Assembly: GCA_905181705.1 (NCBI GenBank)
Contig: CAJIYP010000003.1
Coordinates: forward strand, 496,001 to 560,000
Direction of reading: 5' to 3'
DNA length: 64,000 nucleotides
Source of the DNA: Cryomorphaceae bacterium BACL29 MAG-121220-bin8
GTDB lineage: Bacteria; Bacteroidota; Bacteroidia; Flavobacteriales; Flavobacteriaceae
Position numbers and translations under genes: made by a program. The notes under the pieces are model-generated. The model was not told where the DNA came from, ran no database searches, and saw only the letters and a list, made by a program, of their open reading frames with translations. Below, piece after piece: positions 18,301 to 26,277 of the stretch (the stretch's first letter is position 1; each line of letters opens with the position of its first letter).

Positions 18301-19222
18301 AGCTATTATTGGTAGGTACTATTTGGACATCATGTTTGTGTGCAAATTTTTGTAAAATCTCATTTGCTCTGTCCTCATCTTCTTGACCATGACGCATCAT
18401 TTCTAAATAAAAATCTTCTTTAAATAGTGATTTCCACCATAATAGAGCCTCCTCAGCTTGCGTTTCGCCTACGTTTAAAATCTTTCCCGCAATCTCCCCA
18501 TACATATTTCCAGAGAGAACGATAAGGTCTTCTTTATATTTTTCAACAATTTCTCTATCTATTCTTGGAACATAATAGAACCCTTTAGTATAACCTAAAG
18601 AACACATTTTTGACAAGTTCTGATATCCATTTTTATTTTTTGCGAGGAAAATAATTTGATATCCGTCATCACGATGGCTTTTGTCTAAATGATTTGCACA
18701 TACATTTAATTCACATCCTATTATAGGTTTGATTTTTATATTCTCAGAATCACTTGAAATATTGCTATTGTAACTTTTAATAGCCTTAATAAAATGAAAG
18801 CAGCCCATCATATTTGCCCTATCAGTAATTGCAATGGCTGGCATTTTAAATTCGGATGCTTTATTGACTAAATTTATTATTCTTGATGTAGATTGTAAAA
18901 CAGAAAATTGGGAGTTATTGTGTAGATGAACAAATGGTGTGGATTTTAATTGATCTGGTATTTCGTTAATAATTACTTCCTCATTTTTATTTTCTTTTAC
19001 AAGACTTTTTTTAATCTTTTCAGATTCTTTTTTAAGATTTAAATGTTTTAGTCCCAAAATTGGAATTGGAATATTTTCATCATTTTTTATATTCTCAATT
19101 AAATCAGGATATCCTTTAAATACAGATTGATTAAATACACTTTTTCTAACTAACTCAAAGAAAACTCTTGATGTTGCCTCAACATCTGCAGATGCATTGT
19201 GGGCTTCATTAAATTTTTCCAT
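15374..19222 (-). CDS. dnaE: DNA polymerase III alpha subunit, main part (frame-split from its exonuclease domain)
   Basis: Replicative polymerase, 1282 residues in this frame. Parts in order: residues 1-30 are the end of a DEDDh exonuclease domain (the Exo III motif HNASADVEAT); a PHP domain starts near residue 96 (FVHLHNNSQFSVL); the palm active site PDIDIDFDD lies at about 510-518; then fingers with GPGRGSAAGS nearby, HhH and an OB fold (about 1110-1190). Flavobacterial alpha subunits are normally one chain with the exonuclease at the N-terminus. Here the first ATG of this frame overlaps the end of the exonuclease frame by 14 bases, and removing one A from an A5 run would join them. Either a sequencing indel, a real split or recoding. 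Confidence 0.9.
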   Translation of the reverse strand: MEKFNEAHNASADVEATSRVFFELVRKSVFNQSVFKGYPDLIENIKNDENIPIPILGLKHLNLKKESEKIKKSLVKENKNEEVIINEIPDQLKSTPFVHLHNNSQFSVLQSTSRIINLVNKASEFKMPAIAITDRANMMGCFHFIKAIKSYNSNISSDSENIKIKPIIGCELNVCANHLDKSHRDDGYQIIFLAKNKNGYQNLSKMCSLGYTKGFYYVPRIDREIVEKYKEDLIVLSGNMYGEIAGKILNVGETQAEEALLWWKSLFKEDFYLEMMRHGQEDEDRANEILQKFAHKHDVQIVPTNNSFYVNKEDANAHDILLCVKDGEKQSTPIGRGRGFRYGLPNQEYYFKSPNEMKLLFKDMPSSIENILDIVDKIDEYDLAREVLLPKFSIPLEFEEKNESNNDKENDYLKHLTYQGAKRCYETISEDLDERILFELNVIKNSGYPGYFLIVQDLITAAREMGVSVGPGRGSAAGSVVAYCLGITKVDPIKYDLLFERFLNPDRVSMPDIDIDFDDEGRNKVIDYVIDKYGSNQVAQIITYGKMAAKSSIRDTARVLDLSLGEADRIAKLIPNLKLKDIFEKDEKKLSNDLRSEDFSNVLELKSLSKGDDLQAETINQARVLEGSLRNVGTHACGIIITPDDITNFVPIAIAKDSNLYVTQYDNAVVESAGLLKMDFLGLKTLTLIKDTVKLIKYKHDLELDIDSIPLDDSKTYELFQKGSTVGIFQYESAGMQKYLRDLKPTVFEDLIAMNALYRPGPLEYIPSFVKRKNGKEDITYDIPIMEEFLKETYGITVYQEQVMKLSQKLANFSKGDADLLRKAMGKKIFEILNKLKPKFLDGGESNGHSREVLEKIWKDWEAFASYAFNKSHSTCYALIAYQTAYLKSHYPAEYMAAVLSNNMNDIKQVSFFMEECKRMSISVLGPDVNESYYKFTVNDKNAIRFGMGAVKGVGSGAVNSIIEGRQEKKYNSIFDLTKNIDLRAANKKAFDSLVYAGGFDSFKGVHRAQYLHDNGDGITFIEKALKFGSKFQENKNSAQVSLFENSSEVQLNEPVIPDCTNWTTLDQLRQEKEVVGIYISGHPLDDFRLPMVHFCNASLEALQNLDQLINKELRIGGIVGEVEHRVSKNGKGWARFTLEDYKDSYDFRIFGEEYLKFKHFLFENNFIHLRIIVKEGWRDRDTGKTGDPRINFLSFQQLQDTLSKNAEKLTLQLDINDFDDEKVDQLKKIFKKHKGKQKLEISFFENNEKIKLTMPSENHKISINEDLISSIEKNNIHFKLN

Positions 19223-19709
19223 GAAATAGAATAGAATATATCTCTATTAGTGTGGGGTACTTGTACTTTCCTCCTCTTCCTCCAGGAAGTTTAGTTACTT
19301 GAGCAGTCAATTCACTACATGTGTCTAATACGTCTTTTTTGGTAATATCAATTGGATGTCCTACTCTAAATAATTCAGCTCCTATTATATTAATGTCAAA
19401 CTTTACGTTATGACCAACTAAAAACCCAGATTTATTATAATCTTTAATAAATAATTCTAAAACTTCAGTTAAATTTTTACCGGTTTCTAAAGCTAAATCT
19501 GTAGAAATTCCATGTATTTTTTCAGCTTCAAACGGGATTGTAAAATTTTCTGGTTTAATTAAATAACTATGATTTGAAATTAAATCTCCCTTAGCATCAT
19601 GTAATTGCCAAGCCAACTGAACACATCGTGGCCAATTATTACTGTCACTTACAGGGGCATTCCACTTTTTAGGCAATCCAGTTGTTTCGGTATCAAAAAC
19701 TAAAAACAT
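19209..19709 (-). CDS. DEDDh proofreading exonuclease domain of DnaE, N-terminal part (frame-split)
   Basis: This 166-residue frame is the start of the exonuclease-DnaE chain. Exo I is FDTETTGL (residues 4-11), Exo II is in LVGHNVKFDINI, and LPGGRGGKYKYPTL is typical of flavobacterial alpha subunits. The final catalytic motif (His and Asp of HNASADVEAT) is missing and sits in the next frame, right after the break. The domain as cut here could therefore not proofread on its own, which argues that the two frames belong to one protein. The frame ends at TAA 19211-19209, after the A5 run at 19214-19218. Confidence 0.88.
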   Translation of the reverse strand: MFLVFDTETTGLPKKWNAPVSDSNNWPRCVQLAWQLHDAKGDLISNHSYLIKPENFTIPFEAEKIHGISTDLALETGKNLTEVLELFIKDYNKSGFLVGHNVKFDINIIGAELFRVGHPIDITKKDVLDTCSELTAQVTKLPGGRGGKYKYPTLIEIYSILFHGKI

Positions 19710-19806
19710 TAATTATAAAATTGAAAACTAAATTTAACTAACTTTTAATTAAAAAAAAGAAGAATTCCTCTAAGTTATTAACTCATTCACTTTTAATAAA
19801 AATGAT

Positions 19807-19836
19807 TTGTTAGTTTAGAAAAAAAAATTACATTTG
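19807..19836 (+). promoter_or_regulatory. Bacteroidota-type promoter of the rpsP operon
   Basis: TTG (19807-19809), exactly 19 bases, then TACATTTG (19829-19836), a full match to the phylum consensus. The transcript would begin near 19840, giving a leader of about 42 bases. A small hairpin (AAGGT-TTAGG-ACCTT, 19853-19867) lies in that leader. Confidence 0.8.
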
Positions 19837-19882
19837 CACCTCATTAATAACCAAGGTTTAGGACCTTATAAATTAATTTGAT

Positions 19883-20713
19883 ATGGCAGTAAAAATTAGA
19901 CTTCAAAGACACGGTAAAAAAGGAAAACCTTTTTACTGGATAGTAGCAGCTGATGCAAGAGCTAAAAGAGACGGACGTTACTTGCAAAAATTAGGAACTT
20001 ACAATCCCAACACTAATCCAGCTTCAATAAATTTAGATATAGATGAATCAGTTAAATGGATTCAGTTTGGTGCACAACCTACTAATACAGCTAAAACCAT
20101 TTTATCTCATGAAGGTGTTCTACTTAAAAACCATTTATTAAATGGTGTTTTAAAAGGTGCTTTTAACGAAGAAGAAGCTGAAGAAAAATTCCAAGCTTGG
20201 GTTTCTAATAAACAAAATTCAGTCGATGGTGAAAAAGCGAAATTAGAAAAAGATGCTGCTGATAAGAAAAATAAAGTTTTAGCGCTTGAAAAAGAAGCTA
20301 GTGATAAAAGAAAAGCTAAGGCTGAACAAGCCTTAATTGAAGAAGAAGCACCTGCTGCTGAAGAAGCGCCTGCTGCTGAAGAAGCGCCTGCTGCTGAAGA
20401 AGCGCCTGCTGCTGAAGAAGCGCCTGCTGCTGAAGAAGCGCCTGCTGCTGAAGAAGCGCCTGCTGCTGAAGAAGCGCCTGCTGCTGAAGAAGCGCCTGCT
20501 GCTGAAGAAGCGCCTGCTGCTGAAGAAGCGCCTGCTGCTGAAGAAGCGCCTGCTGCTGAAGAAGCGCCTGCTGCTGAAGAAGCGCCTGCTGCTGAAGAAG
20601 CGCCTGCTGCTGAAGAAGCGCCTGCTGCTGAAGAAGCGCCTGCTGCTGAAGAAGCGCCTGCTGCTGAAGAAGCGCCTGCTGCTGAAGAAGCGCCTGCTGC
20701 TGAAAAAGAGTAA
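19883..20713 (+). CDS. rpsP: 30S ribosomal protein S16 with a long EEAPAA repeat tail
   Basis: Ribosomal protein of the small subunit. Residues 1-80 are canonical S16 ([19 protein letters not shown], then GTYNPNT). A lysine-rich linker with coiled-coil character follows to about residue 152, and then twenty perfect EEAPAA units to residue 273, ending EKE. Ordinary S16 is 80-90 residues; flavobacterial forms have an extended Ala/Glu-rich tail near 150-190, but 276 is very long. The acidic, proline-spaced tail is probably a flexible, solvent-exposed rod. rimM starts 11 bases after the stop. The promoter is a consensus match. Confidence 0.95.
   Translation: MAVKIRLQRHGKKGKPFYWIVAADARAKRDGRYLQKLGTYNPNTNPASINLDIDESVKWIQFGAQPTNTAKTILSHEGVLLKNHLLNGVLKGAFNEEEAEEKFQAWVSNKQNSVDGEKAKLEKDAADKKNKVLALEKEASDKRKAKAEQALIEEEAPAAEEAPAAEEAPAAEEAPAAEEAPAAEEAPAAEEAPAAEEAPAAEEAPAAEEAPAAEEAPAAEEAPAAEEAPAAEEAPAAEEAPAAEEAPAAEEAPAAEEAPAAEEAPAAEEAPAAEKE
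20342..20701 (+). repeat. Tandem repeat, 20 x 18 bp inside rpsP
   Basis: Twenty contiguous 18-bp units coding EEAPAA. The first unit differs by one silent base (GCA instead of GCG for Ala); the other nineteen are identical. The unit contains no stop in any frame, which creates spurious open frames on both strands. Its GC content is far above the surroundings. The perfect identity points to recent slippage expansion, so copy number may vary between strains or be collapsed in assemblies. Confidence 0.97.
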
Positions 20714-20724
20714 TCAAAATTTCG

Positions 20725-21243
20725 ATGAAAAAACAAGATTGTTATTATCTTGGTAAAATCGTTTCAAAATTTAGTTTTAAAGGTGAAATTCTATTAAAAT
20801 TAGATATAGATGATACCCCTTCATTAAAGTTTACAACTTTATTTATTGAAATTGATAAAATTTTAGTTCCACATTTAATTTCAAAGATATCTTTACACAA
20901 ATCTTCTTTGCTTAAAATTAAATTTGAAGGCATTGATGACGAAAACTCAGCTAATAAAATTCTTAAAAAAGAAACTTTCCTTCCATTGAAAGATTTACCT
21001 GTACTTAAAGGAAATAAATTTTATTATCATGAAATAGTTGGATTTAAAGCTATCGATGAACAATTCGGTGAAATTGGTATTATTGAGGGGGTTAATGATC
21101 AAACTAGCCAAATTATTATTTTGGTCAAAGGGATTGAAGGTAAAGAAATTATGATTCCACTTGTCGATAATTTTTTAATAAAATTAAATAGATTTGAAAA
21201 AGAAATAATTTTTAATCTTCCAGAGGGATTAATTAATTTATAA
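20725..21243 (+). CDS. rimM: Ribosome maturation factor RimM
   Basis: 16S rRNA processing protein of 172 residues that helps assemble the 30S head around S19. The N-terminal RimM barrel (about 6-85, beginning [17 protein letters not shown]) is followed by a PRC-barrel (about 95-170) with the phrase FYYHEIVGF and the ending MIPLVDNFL. It lies 11 bases after rpsP, the classic neighbour, and 9 bases before rluF. trmD and rplS, which complete this operon in many bacteria, are absent here. Confidence 0.93.
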   Translation: MKKQDCYYLGKIVSKFSFKGEILLKLDIDDTPSLKFTTLFIEIDKILVPHLISKISLHKSSLLKIKFEGIDDENSANKILKKETFLPLKDLPVLKGNKFYYHEIVGFKAIDEQFGEIGIIEGVNDQTSQIIILVKGIEGKEIMIPLVDNFLIKLNRFEKEIIFNLPEGLINL

Positions 21244-21252
21244 TTTAATTAT

Positions 21253-21984
21253 ATGAGTGATAATAACGTAAGGATAAATAAATTTCTCAGCCAAGCTGGT
21301 TTTTGTTCAAGAAGAGAAGCGGATCAATATATTATTGACGGAAGGGTTACAATAAATGGCGATGTTGCTGAAATGGGGGCAAAAATAACATTAGACGATA
21401 AAGTATCTGTAGACGGTGAAAAAATATCAAGAAAAAATATTAAGAAATTATATTTAATATTTAACAAACCCAAAGGAATAGTTTGTACGACAGATGCTGG
21501 AGTTGAAAAAGATAATATCATTGATTATATAAATCATCCTCAAAGAATATTTCCCATAGGAAGACTAGATAAAACTAGTGAAGGGTTGATATTTTTAACT
21601 AACGATGGGGATATTGTGAACAAGATTTTAAGAGCTAAAAATAAACATGAAAAGGAATACTATGTCACTGTAGATAAACCAATAAATAATGACTTCGTTA
21701 AAAAAATGGGTAATGGAATTCCAATTTTAAGTACTGTTACTAAAAAATGTGAGGTTAAGTTTGTCAAAGATTATGAATTTAAAATAATTTTAACTCAGGG
21801 CTTAAACAGGCAAATTAGAAGAATGTGTGAGTTTCTTGGCTACAGAGTAAAAAAGCTTAAAAGAACGCGTATTATGAATATTAAAATTGATTTACCTATT
21901 GGACAATGGAGATACTTTAGTGCTGAAGAACTTTCTGAATTAAAAAATTCACTTTCCAGCTCAATTAGTAATTATGGGAATTAA
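21253..21984 (+). CDS. rluF: 23S rRNA pseudouridine synthase RluF-like
   Basis: RsuA/RluB-family pseudouridine synthase of 243 residues. An S4 RNA-binding domain (VRINKFLSQAGFCSRREAD) opens the protein; the catalytic Asp is in FPIGRLDKTSEGL. Phrases such as GRLDKTSEGLIFLTN, HEKEYYVTVDKPI, TVTKKC and GLNRQIRRMCE match the RluF subgroup closely (23S rRNA U2604 in E. coli) rather than RluB. The C-terminal basic tail of the E. coli protein is missing. It follows rimM by 9 bases and overlaps the receptor gene by 11 bases. Confidence 0.88.
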   Translation: MSDNNVRINKFLSQAGFCSRREADQYIIDGRVTINGDVAEMGAKITLDDKVSVDGEKISRKNIKKLYLIFNKPKGIVCTTDAGVEKDNIIDYINHPQRIFPIGRLDKTSEGLIFLTNDGDIVNKILRAKNKHEKEYYVTVDKPINNDFVKKMGNGIPILSTVTKKCEVKFVKDYEFKIILTQGLNRQIRRMCEFLGYRVKKLKRTRIMNIKIDLPIGQWRYFSAEELSELKNSLSSSISNYGN

Positions 21985-24001
21985 AAAAAGTATTATATTT
22001 TGTTTTTTATTTCAACAATTTTTTAGTTTTTCCCAAAATCAAATTAAAGACAGCATACAATTAGAGGAAGTAATTGTTAGTGTTACCAAAATCAAGGACA
22101 GTCTATTAAATATACCTTTTTCGGTATCCATTAAAAAGACTTCTAATTTTCAAAAATCTGCCCAACAATTTAATTTAAGCGAGTATATTGAAGATGTTCC
22201 TGGATTATTTATTTCAAATGATAATAATTACGCTCAAGATGCCAGAATATCTATTAGAGGTTTTGGAAGCAGGGCTAATTTCGGAATAAGAGGAATTAAA
22301 TTAATTGTTGACGGAATACCAGAAACTACACCAGATGGTCAAACTCAAATTGATAATTTAAACCTTGAACTGATAAAAAATATAGAAATTATTAGAGGCG
22401 CAGGTTCTTCATTATACGGAAATTCTTCAGCAGGAGTTATAAAAATTCAAACTTTAAACGAAATAACAAATAATTTTTATAAAATTGGATATTCATTTGG
22501 ATCCAATCAAAAAAGTAAAAAACAATTTTTTATAGGATTAAAAAACAATCAAATATCTTACACAGTTTATTTTGGTCAAACTAAAAGTGAAGGATTTAGA
22601 GATTTTAGTGGATTTAAAAACAACAATTTTAATTTAAGTTTATTTAATAAAGTTAATAGCTCTACAAAATATGGTTTAAGTTTTAATTATGTAAATAGTC
22701 CATTTGCAATGGATGCAGGAGGGCTTACATTGGAGGAAGTAGAGAAAGACAGAGAACAAGCAAGAGCTAGAAACATAGATTATGATACGCAAGAATCTAT
22801 TAATCATCTAAAGGTTAAGGGAAATTTCGAAAAGAGATTTAATAAAAAAATAACTTTTTCTAATTATTTATTTTATTCCAACAGAAAATTTGAAGGTAAA
22901 ATACCTGTTAGAAATGGTGGGGCAATTGATTTAGACAGAAATTATTGGGGAGTTGGGGCAAGTTTAATGTTTAAAAATAAGCAAACTACTCAAATTGGGT
23001 TTGATATTGGCAATCAAAAAGATAAAAGAAAAAGGTTTATTAATGACCAAGGAATAATTGGCGAAAATATTCTTGATCAAAAAGAAAAATTTTTAAATTA
23101 TGGGATCTACATAATCAACTCGTTTGATATTAATTTTTTTACCATAAATTCAGGAATAAGGTATGATAAAAACAAAGTTTCACTTGATGATAATTATTTG
23201 GCTGATGGGAATAGCTCAGATAAAATTATTATTAATTCTACCAATCCAAGTTTAGGTATTAACTTCAAGCCAAATAAATTTTTTCGTCTATTTACAAATA
23301 TTTCCTCTAGTTTCGAAACTCCAACTTTGAATGAATTTGGATCTTCACCAATTGGAACTGGATTTAATAAGGTTCTAAAATCTCAAAAATCTAAATCTTT
23401 TGAATTTGGATTTTCAACAAAATTGAATAGTAATTTAAAATTTGATTTAGTTTATTTTAACACCTCAACAAAAGATGAAGTTTTGCCATATGAGGACTCC
23501 AACTTTCCAAATCAAACTTTCTATAATAATGCAGGAGCAACTAAAAGAAATGGACTAGAGTTTTCAAGTAATTATAGATTAAATGATTTTTTTAAATTCA
23601 ATACATCAATTAGTATAGGTGAGTATTTGTTTGATGATTTTAAAATAAATGGAAATGATTATTCAGGAAATAAAATTCCTGGTATTCCTGATAGAATTAA
23701 AATTTTTGAAATTAGTTACATTAACAAATCTAACTTGCTAATTAAACTAAGGTTGAAAAATGTTGGAAAAATATTTGCAAACAACTCTAACTCTGTTCTA
23801 ATTGATAATTTTAATTTATTAAATTTAAAAATCAGCAAAGACATTAATTACAAGAAAATAATTCTTAGTCCGTTCCTCATAGTAAATAATATACTAGGTT
23901 CTCATTATTATGATAATATTAGAATAAATGCATTTGGCGGAAGATTTTATGAGCCTGGCCCAAAATCAACTATTTTTGGTGGAGTGAAAATTAATTTATG
24001 A
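21974..24001 (+). CDS. TonB-dependent outer membrane receptor
   Basis: Outer membrane transporter of 675 residues with a Sec signal ending near FSFSQ. There is no carboxypeptidase-like N-terminal extension, so it is not a SusC protein. The plug spans about 35-150 with QLEEVIVSVTK, SIRGFGSRANFGIRGIKLIVDGIP and IEIIRGAGSSLYGNSSAGVI; the rest is a 22-strand barrel with alternating aromatic strands and a terminal FGGVKINL. The plug resembles receptors for iron chelates or vitamins; the ligand is not visible. Its stop overlaps the next ATG (ATGA), suggesting a joint role or coupling with the FAD enzyme. Confidence 0.9.
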   Translation: MGIKKSIIFCFLFQQFFSFSQNQIKDSIQLEEVIVSVTKIKDSLLNIPFSVSIKKTSNFQKSAQQFNLSEYIEDVPGLFISNDNNYAQDARISIRGFGSRANFGIRGIKLIVDGIPETTPDGQTQIDNLNLELIKNIEIIRGAGSSLYGNSSAGVIKIQTLNEITNNFYKIGYSFGSNQKSKKQFFIGLKNNQISYTVYFGQTKSEGFRDFSGFKNNNFNLSLFNKVNSSTKYGLSFNYVNSPFAMDAGGLTLEEVEKDREQARARNIDYDTQESINHLKVKGNFEKRFNKKITFSNYLFYSNRKFEGKIPVRNGGAIDLDRNYWGVGASLMFKNKQTTQIGFDIGNQKDKRKRFINDQGIIGENILDQKEKFLNYGIYIINSFDINFFTINSGIRYDKNKVSLDDNYLADGNSSDKIIINSTNPSLGINFKPNKFFRLFTNISSSFETPTLNEFGSSPIGTGFNKVLKSQKSKSFEFGFSTKLNSNLKFDLVYFNTSTKDEVLPYEDSNFPNQTFYNNAGATKRNGLEFSSNYRLNDFFKFNTSISIGEYLFDDFKINGNDYSGNKIPGIPDRIKIFEISYINKSNLLIKLRLKNVGKIFANNSNSVLIDNFNLLNLKISKDINYKKIILSPFLIVNNILGSHYYDNIRINAFGGRFYEPGPKSTIFGGVKINL

Positions 24002-25113
24002 TGAATCTTTCATATTGGGAAATTAAATCTTGGCTTAACAACATTGATTTTGCTATTATAGGAAGTGGAATTGTAGGTTTATGCTGTGCATTGTCATTAA
24101 GAAAAAAATTTCCAGAAGCTAAAATAGTTGTATTTGAAAAAGGAGTTACTCCACAAGGAGCCAGTACAAAAAATGCAGGATTTGCATGTTTTGGGAGCCC
24201 CTCAGAAATAATTGAAGACTTAAAAACTCATTCTGAAGATGAAGTTTTATCATTGATAAAAAAAAGAATTGATGGACTAAATCAGCTAAAGGAATTAGTA
24301 GGAGTAAAAAATATTGGATATAAAAATTACGGAGGTTATGAAATTTTTCAAAAAAAAGATTTAAGCATATTTGAAAATTGCTCTTCTCAAATAAATTACA
24401 TTAACAAACTACTATTCCCATTATTTAATTCTAGTGTATTTGCGATAAATAAAAATCATTTTGATTTTCAAAACATCACTAAAAATTTCTTTTTTAATTC
24501 ATTCGAAGGTCAAATTGACATTGGAACCATGATGGAATCTTTAATTAGAGAAGTATACTCGAAAAAAATAAAAATTCTAAATAGTGTAGATATTCTTTCT
24601 TTCACAGAGAACAATAATAATGTAGAAATAAATTCTAAGGAACTTGATTTTAAATGTTCAAAATTATTTATTGCAACCAATGGATTTGCTAATAAATTAT
24701 TAAAAGAAGACATTAAGCCTGCTAGAGCTCAAGTATTAATTACCAACCCTATTGTGGGATTAAAAATAAAAGGGACTTTTCATTTAGATAAGGGCTACTA
24801 CTACTTTAGGAATATTGATAATAGGATATTGTTAGGTGGTGGAAGGAATTTAGATTTTAAAAACGAAGAAACTGATAGTTTTGGACTAAATAGTAAAATT
24901 CAAACTAGATTAGATTCTTTATTAAAAAATGTCATTTTACCAAAAAATGAATTTACAGTTGACAAAAGATGGAGTGGAATAATGGGAGTCGGAGACAAAA
25001 AAATTCCTGTAATTAAAACAATTAGTGAAAATGTTTTTTGTGGAGTTAGGCTTGGTGGAATGGGAATAGCAATTGGAGCTTCGGTAGGAGATGAATTAGC
25101 TAATAAAATTTAA
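23998..25113 (+). CDS. FAD-dependent oxidoreductase, DAO family
   Basis: Flavoenzyme of 371 residues of the glycine/D-amino acid oxidase type. The dinucleotide motif GSGIVGLCCALSL begins near residue 22, after a short N-terminal extension, and GASTKNAGFACFG is the second FAD contact typical of DAO enzymes. The C-terminal GVRLGGMGIAIGASVGDELA closes the FAD site. It likely oxidises an amine or amino acid in the cytoplasm. Alternative start: the second of two adjacent ATG codons. It overlaps the receptor gene by 4 bases, so the receptor may import its substrate; this is inference. Confidence 0.82.
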   Translation: MMNLSYWEIKSWLNNIDFAIIGSGIVGLCCALSLRKKFPEAKIVVFEKGVTPQGASTKNAGFACFGSPSEIIEDLKTHSEDEVLSLIKKRIDGLNQLKELVGVKNIGYKNYGGYEIFQKKDLSIFENCSSQINYINKLLFPLFNSSVFAINKNHFDFQNITKNFFFNSFEGQIDIGTMMESLIREVYSKKIKILNSVDILSFTENNNNVEINSKELDFKCSKLFIATNGFANKLLKEDIKPARAQVLITNPIVGLKIKGTFHLDKGYYYFRNIDNRILLGGGRNLDFKNEETDSFGLNSKIQTRLDSLLKNVILPKNEFTVDKRWSGIMGVGDKKIPVIKTISENVFCGVRLGGMGIAIGASVGDELANKI

Positions 25114-25162
25114 AATTGTTAAATTGTTATAACATTACTTTTTTGAATCCTAAAATTATTTT

Positions 25163-26131
25163 ATGAAAACTATATTAAAATTTTTATTTATTCTATCATT
25201 ATTCTTTACATCTTGTGATGAAAAAGACACTGATCCAGTTAAAATAATTCCTATTAGTACAGAATATGGGGATTTTAATGTGTGGACTAAACGAGTTGGT
25301 AATAATCCGTCTAAAAAAGTTTTATTACTCCACGGAGGTCCCGGAGCTAATCATCAATATTTTAAAGGATTTGAATCTTATTTTCCAGGGGAAGAAATAG
25401 AATACTACTACTATGATCAATTAGGATCTACATTAAGTGATAATCCACAAATCGATGATTTATGGACAATAAAACATTATGTAGAGGAAGTTGAACAAGT
25501 TAGAAAAGCATTAGGGTTAAATAAAGATAACTTCATATTGTTGGGTCACTCCTGGGGAGGTATTTTGGGAATTGAATATGCTTTAAAATATCAACAAAAC
25601 CTTAAAGCATTAATAGTTTCCAATATGGTGCCTTCTGTACCTGATTACAATGATTACGCAAAAAACGTACTAGCTCTTCAACTAGATCCTGAAATATTGA
25701 AAGAAATTCGATCATATGAAGCAGTCGAAGATTACACAAACGAAACTTATCTAAAATTAATTCATGATAATTACTATCCCGAACATGTCTTGAGAATACC
25801 TGCCGAAGATTGGCCTGAAGATGTTTCTAATGCATTTGCAGAGATTAATTTTCCAATATATTTAAAAATGCAAGGTCCATCTGAATTTGGAATAGTTGGA
25901 AACGCGAGCTTAAAAGATTGGGATGTAACTAAAGAGTTAAATAAAATAAGTGTTCCATTTCTCTCCATTGGAGCTCAACACGATACTATGGATCCAAAAC
26001 AAATGGAATGGATGGCTAACGAAGTACAAAACGGATCATATTTGCACTGTCCAAATGGAAGTCATATGGCTATGTGGGATGATTCAGAAAATTATTTTAA
26101 TGGATTAATAAGTTATATAAAAAGTTTATAA
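25163..26131 (+). CDS. Proline iminopeptidase-like alpha/beta hydrolase lipoprotein
   Basis: Serine hydrolase of family S33, 322 residues, with lipoprotein signal MKTILKFLFILSLFFTSC. The family motif HGGPG is at about 58-62, the nucleophile elbow GHSWGG follows (Ser near residue 129), and the catalytic His is in NGSHMAMW near the C-terminus. Prolyl aminopeptidases of this type are usually cytoplasmic; a lipid-anchored form suggests processing of peptides at the cell surface or in the periplasm. Flanked by short non-coding gaps, so possibly its own transcription unit. Confidence 0.85.
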   Translation: MKTILKFLFILSLFFTSCDEKDTDPVKIIPISTEYGDFNVWTKRVGNNPSKKVLLLHGGPGANHQYFKGFESYFPGEEIEYYYYDQLGSTLSDNPQIDDLWTIKHYVEEVEQVRKALGLNKDNFILLGHSWGGILGIEYALKYQQNLKALIVSNMVPSVPDYNDYAKNVLALQLDPEILKEIRSYEAVEDYTNETYLKLIHDNYYPEHVLRIPAEDWPEDVSNAFAEINFPIYLKMQGPSEFGIVGNASLKDWDVTKELNKISVPFLSIGAQHDTMDPKQMEWMANEVQNGSYLHCPNGSHMAMWDDSENYFNGLISYIKSL

Positions 26132-26277
26132 ATAATTTCTCAACTAATTAAAATACTAATTAAATAATTGTCTTTTTTTGTTTGATAAAGATTTAAAGTA
26201 AAGTAATTTTACTGAATAATTTTTTATTCAAAAAGACATTGAATTCTGTCTGTAATTTCCTGTAAATATTTAAAAAA

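Noticed and set aside
20342-20701. CRISPR array
   Set aside because: Units are contiguous, in frame and without spacers, and they translate as the S16 tail. No cas gene is in the window.
20107-20756. Long open frames on both strands over the S16 repeat (poly-SSAAGA, poly-LLQQQA and poly-KKRLLL)
   Set aside because: They exist only because the 18-bp unit has no stop in any frame. They have no start context or complexity of a real protein; the S16 frame explains the DNA.
26132-26277. Riboswitch or small RNA before the MMPL gene
   Set aside because: AT-rich sequence with only weak pairing; no terminator or conserved-looking core.
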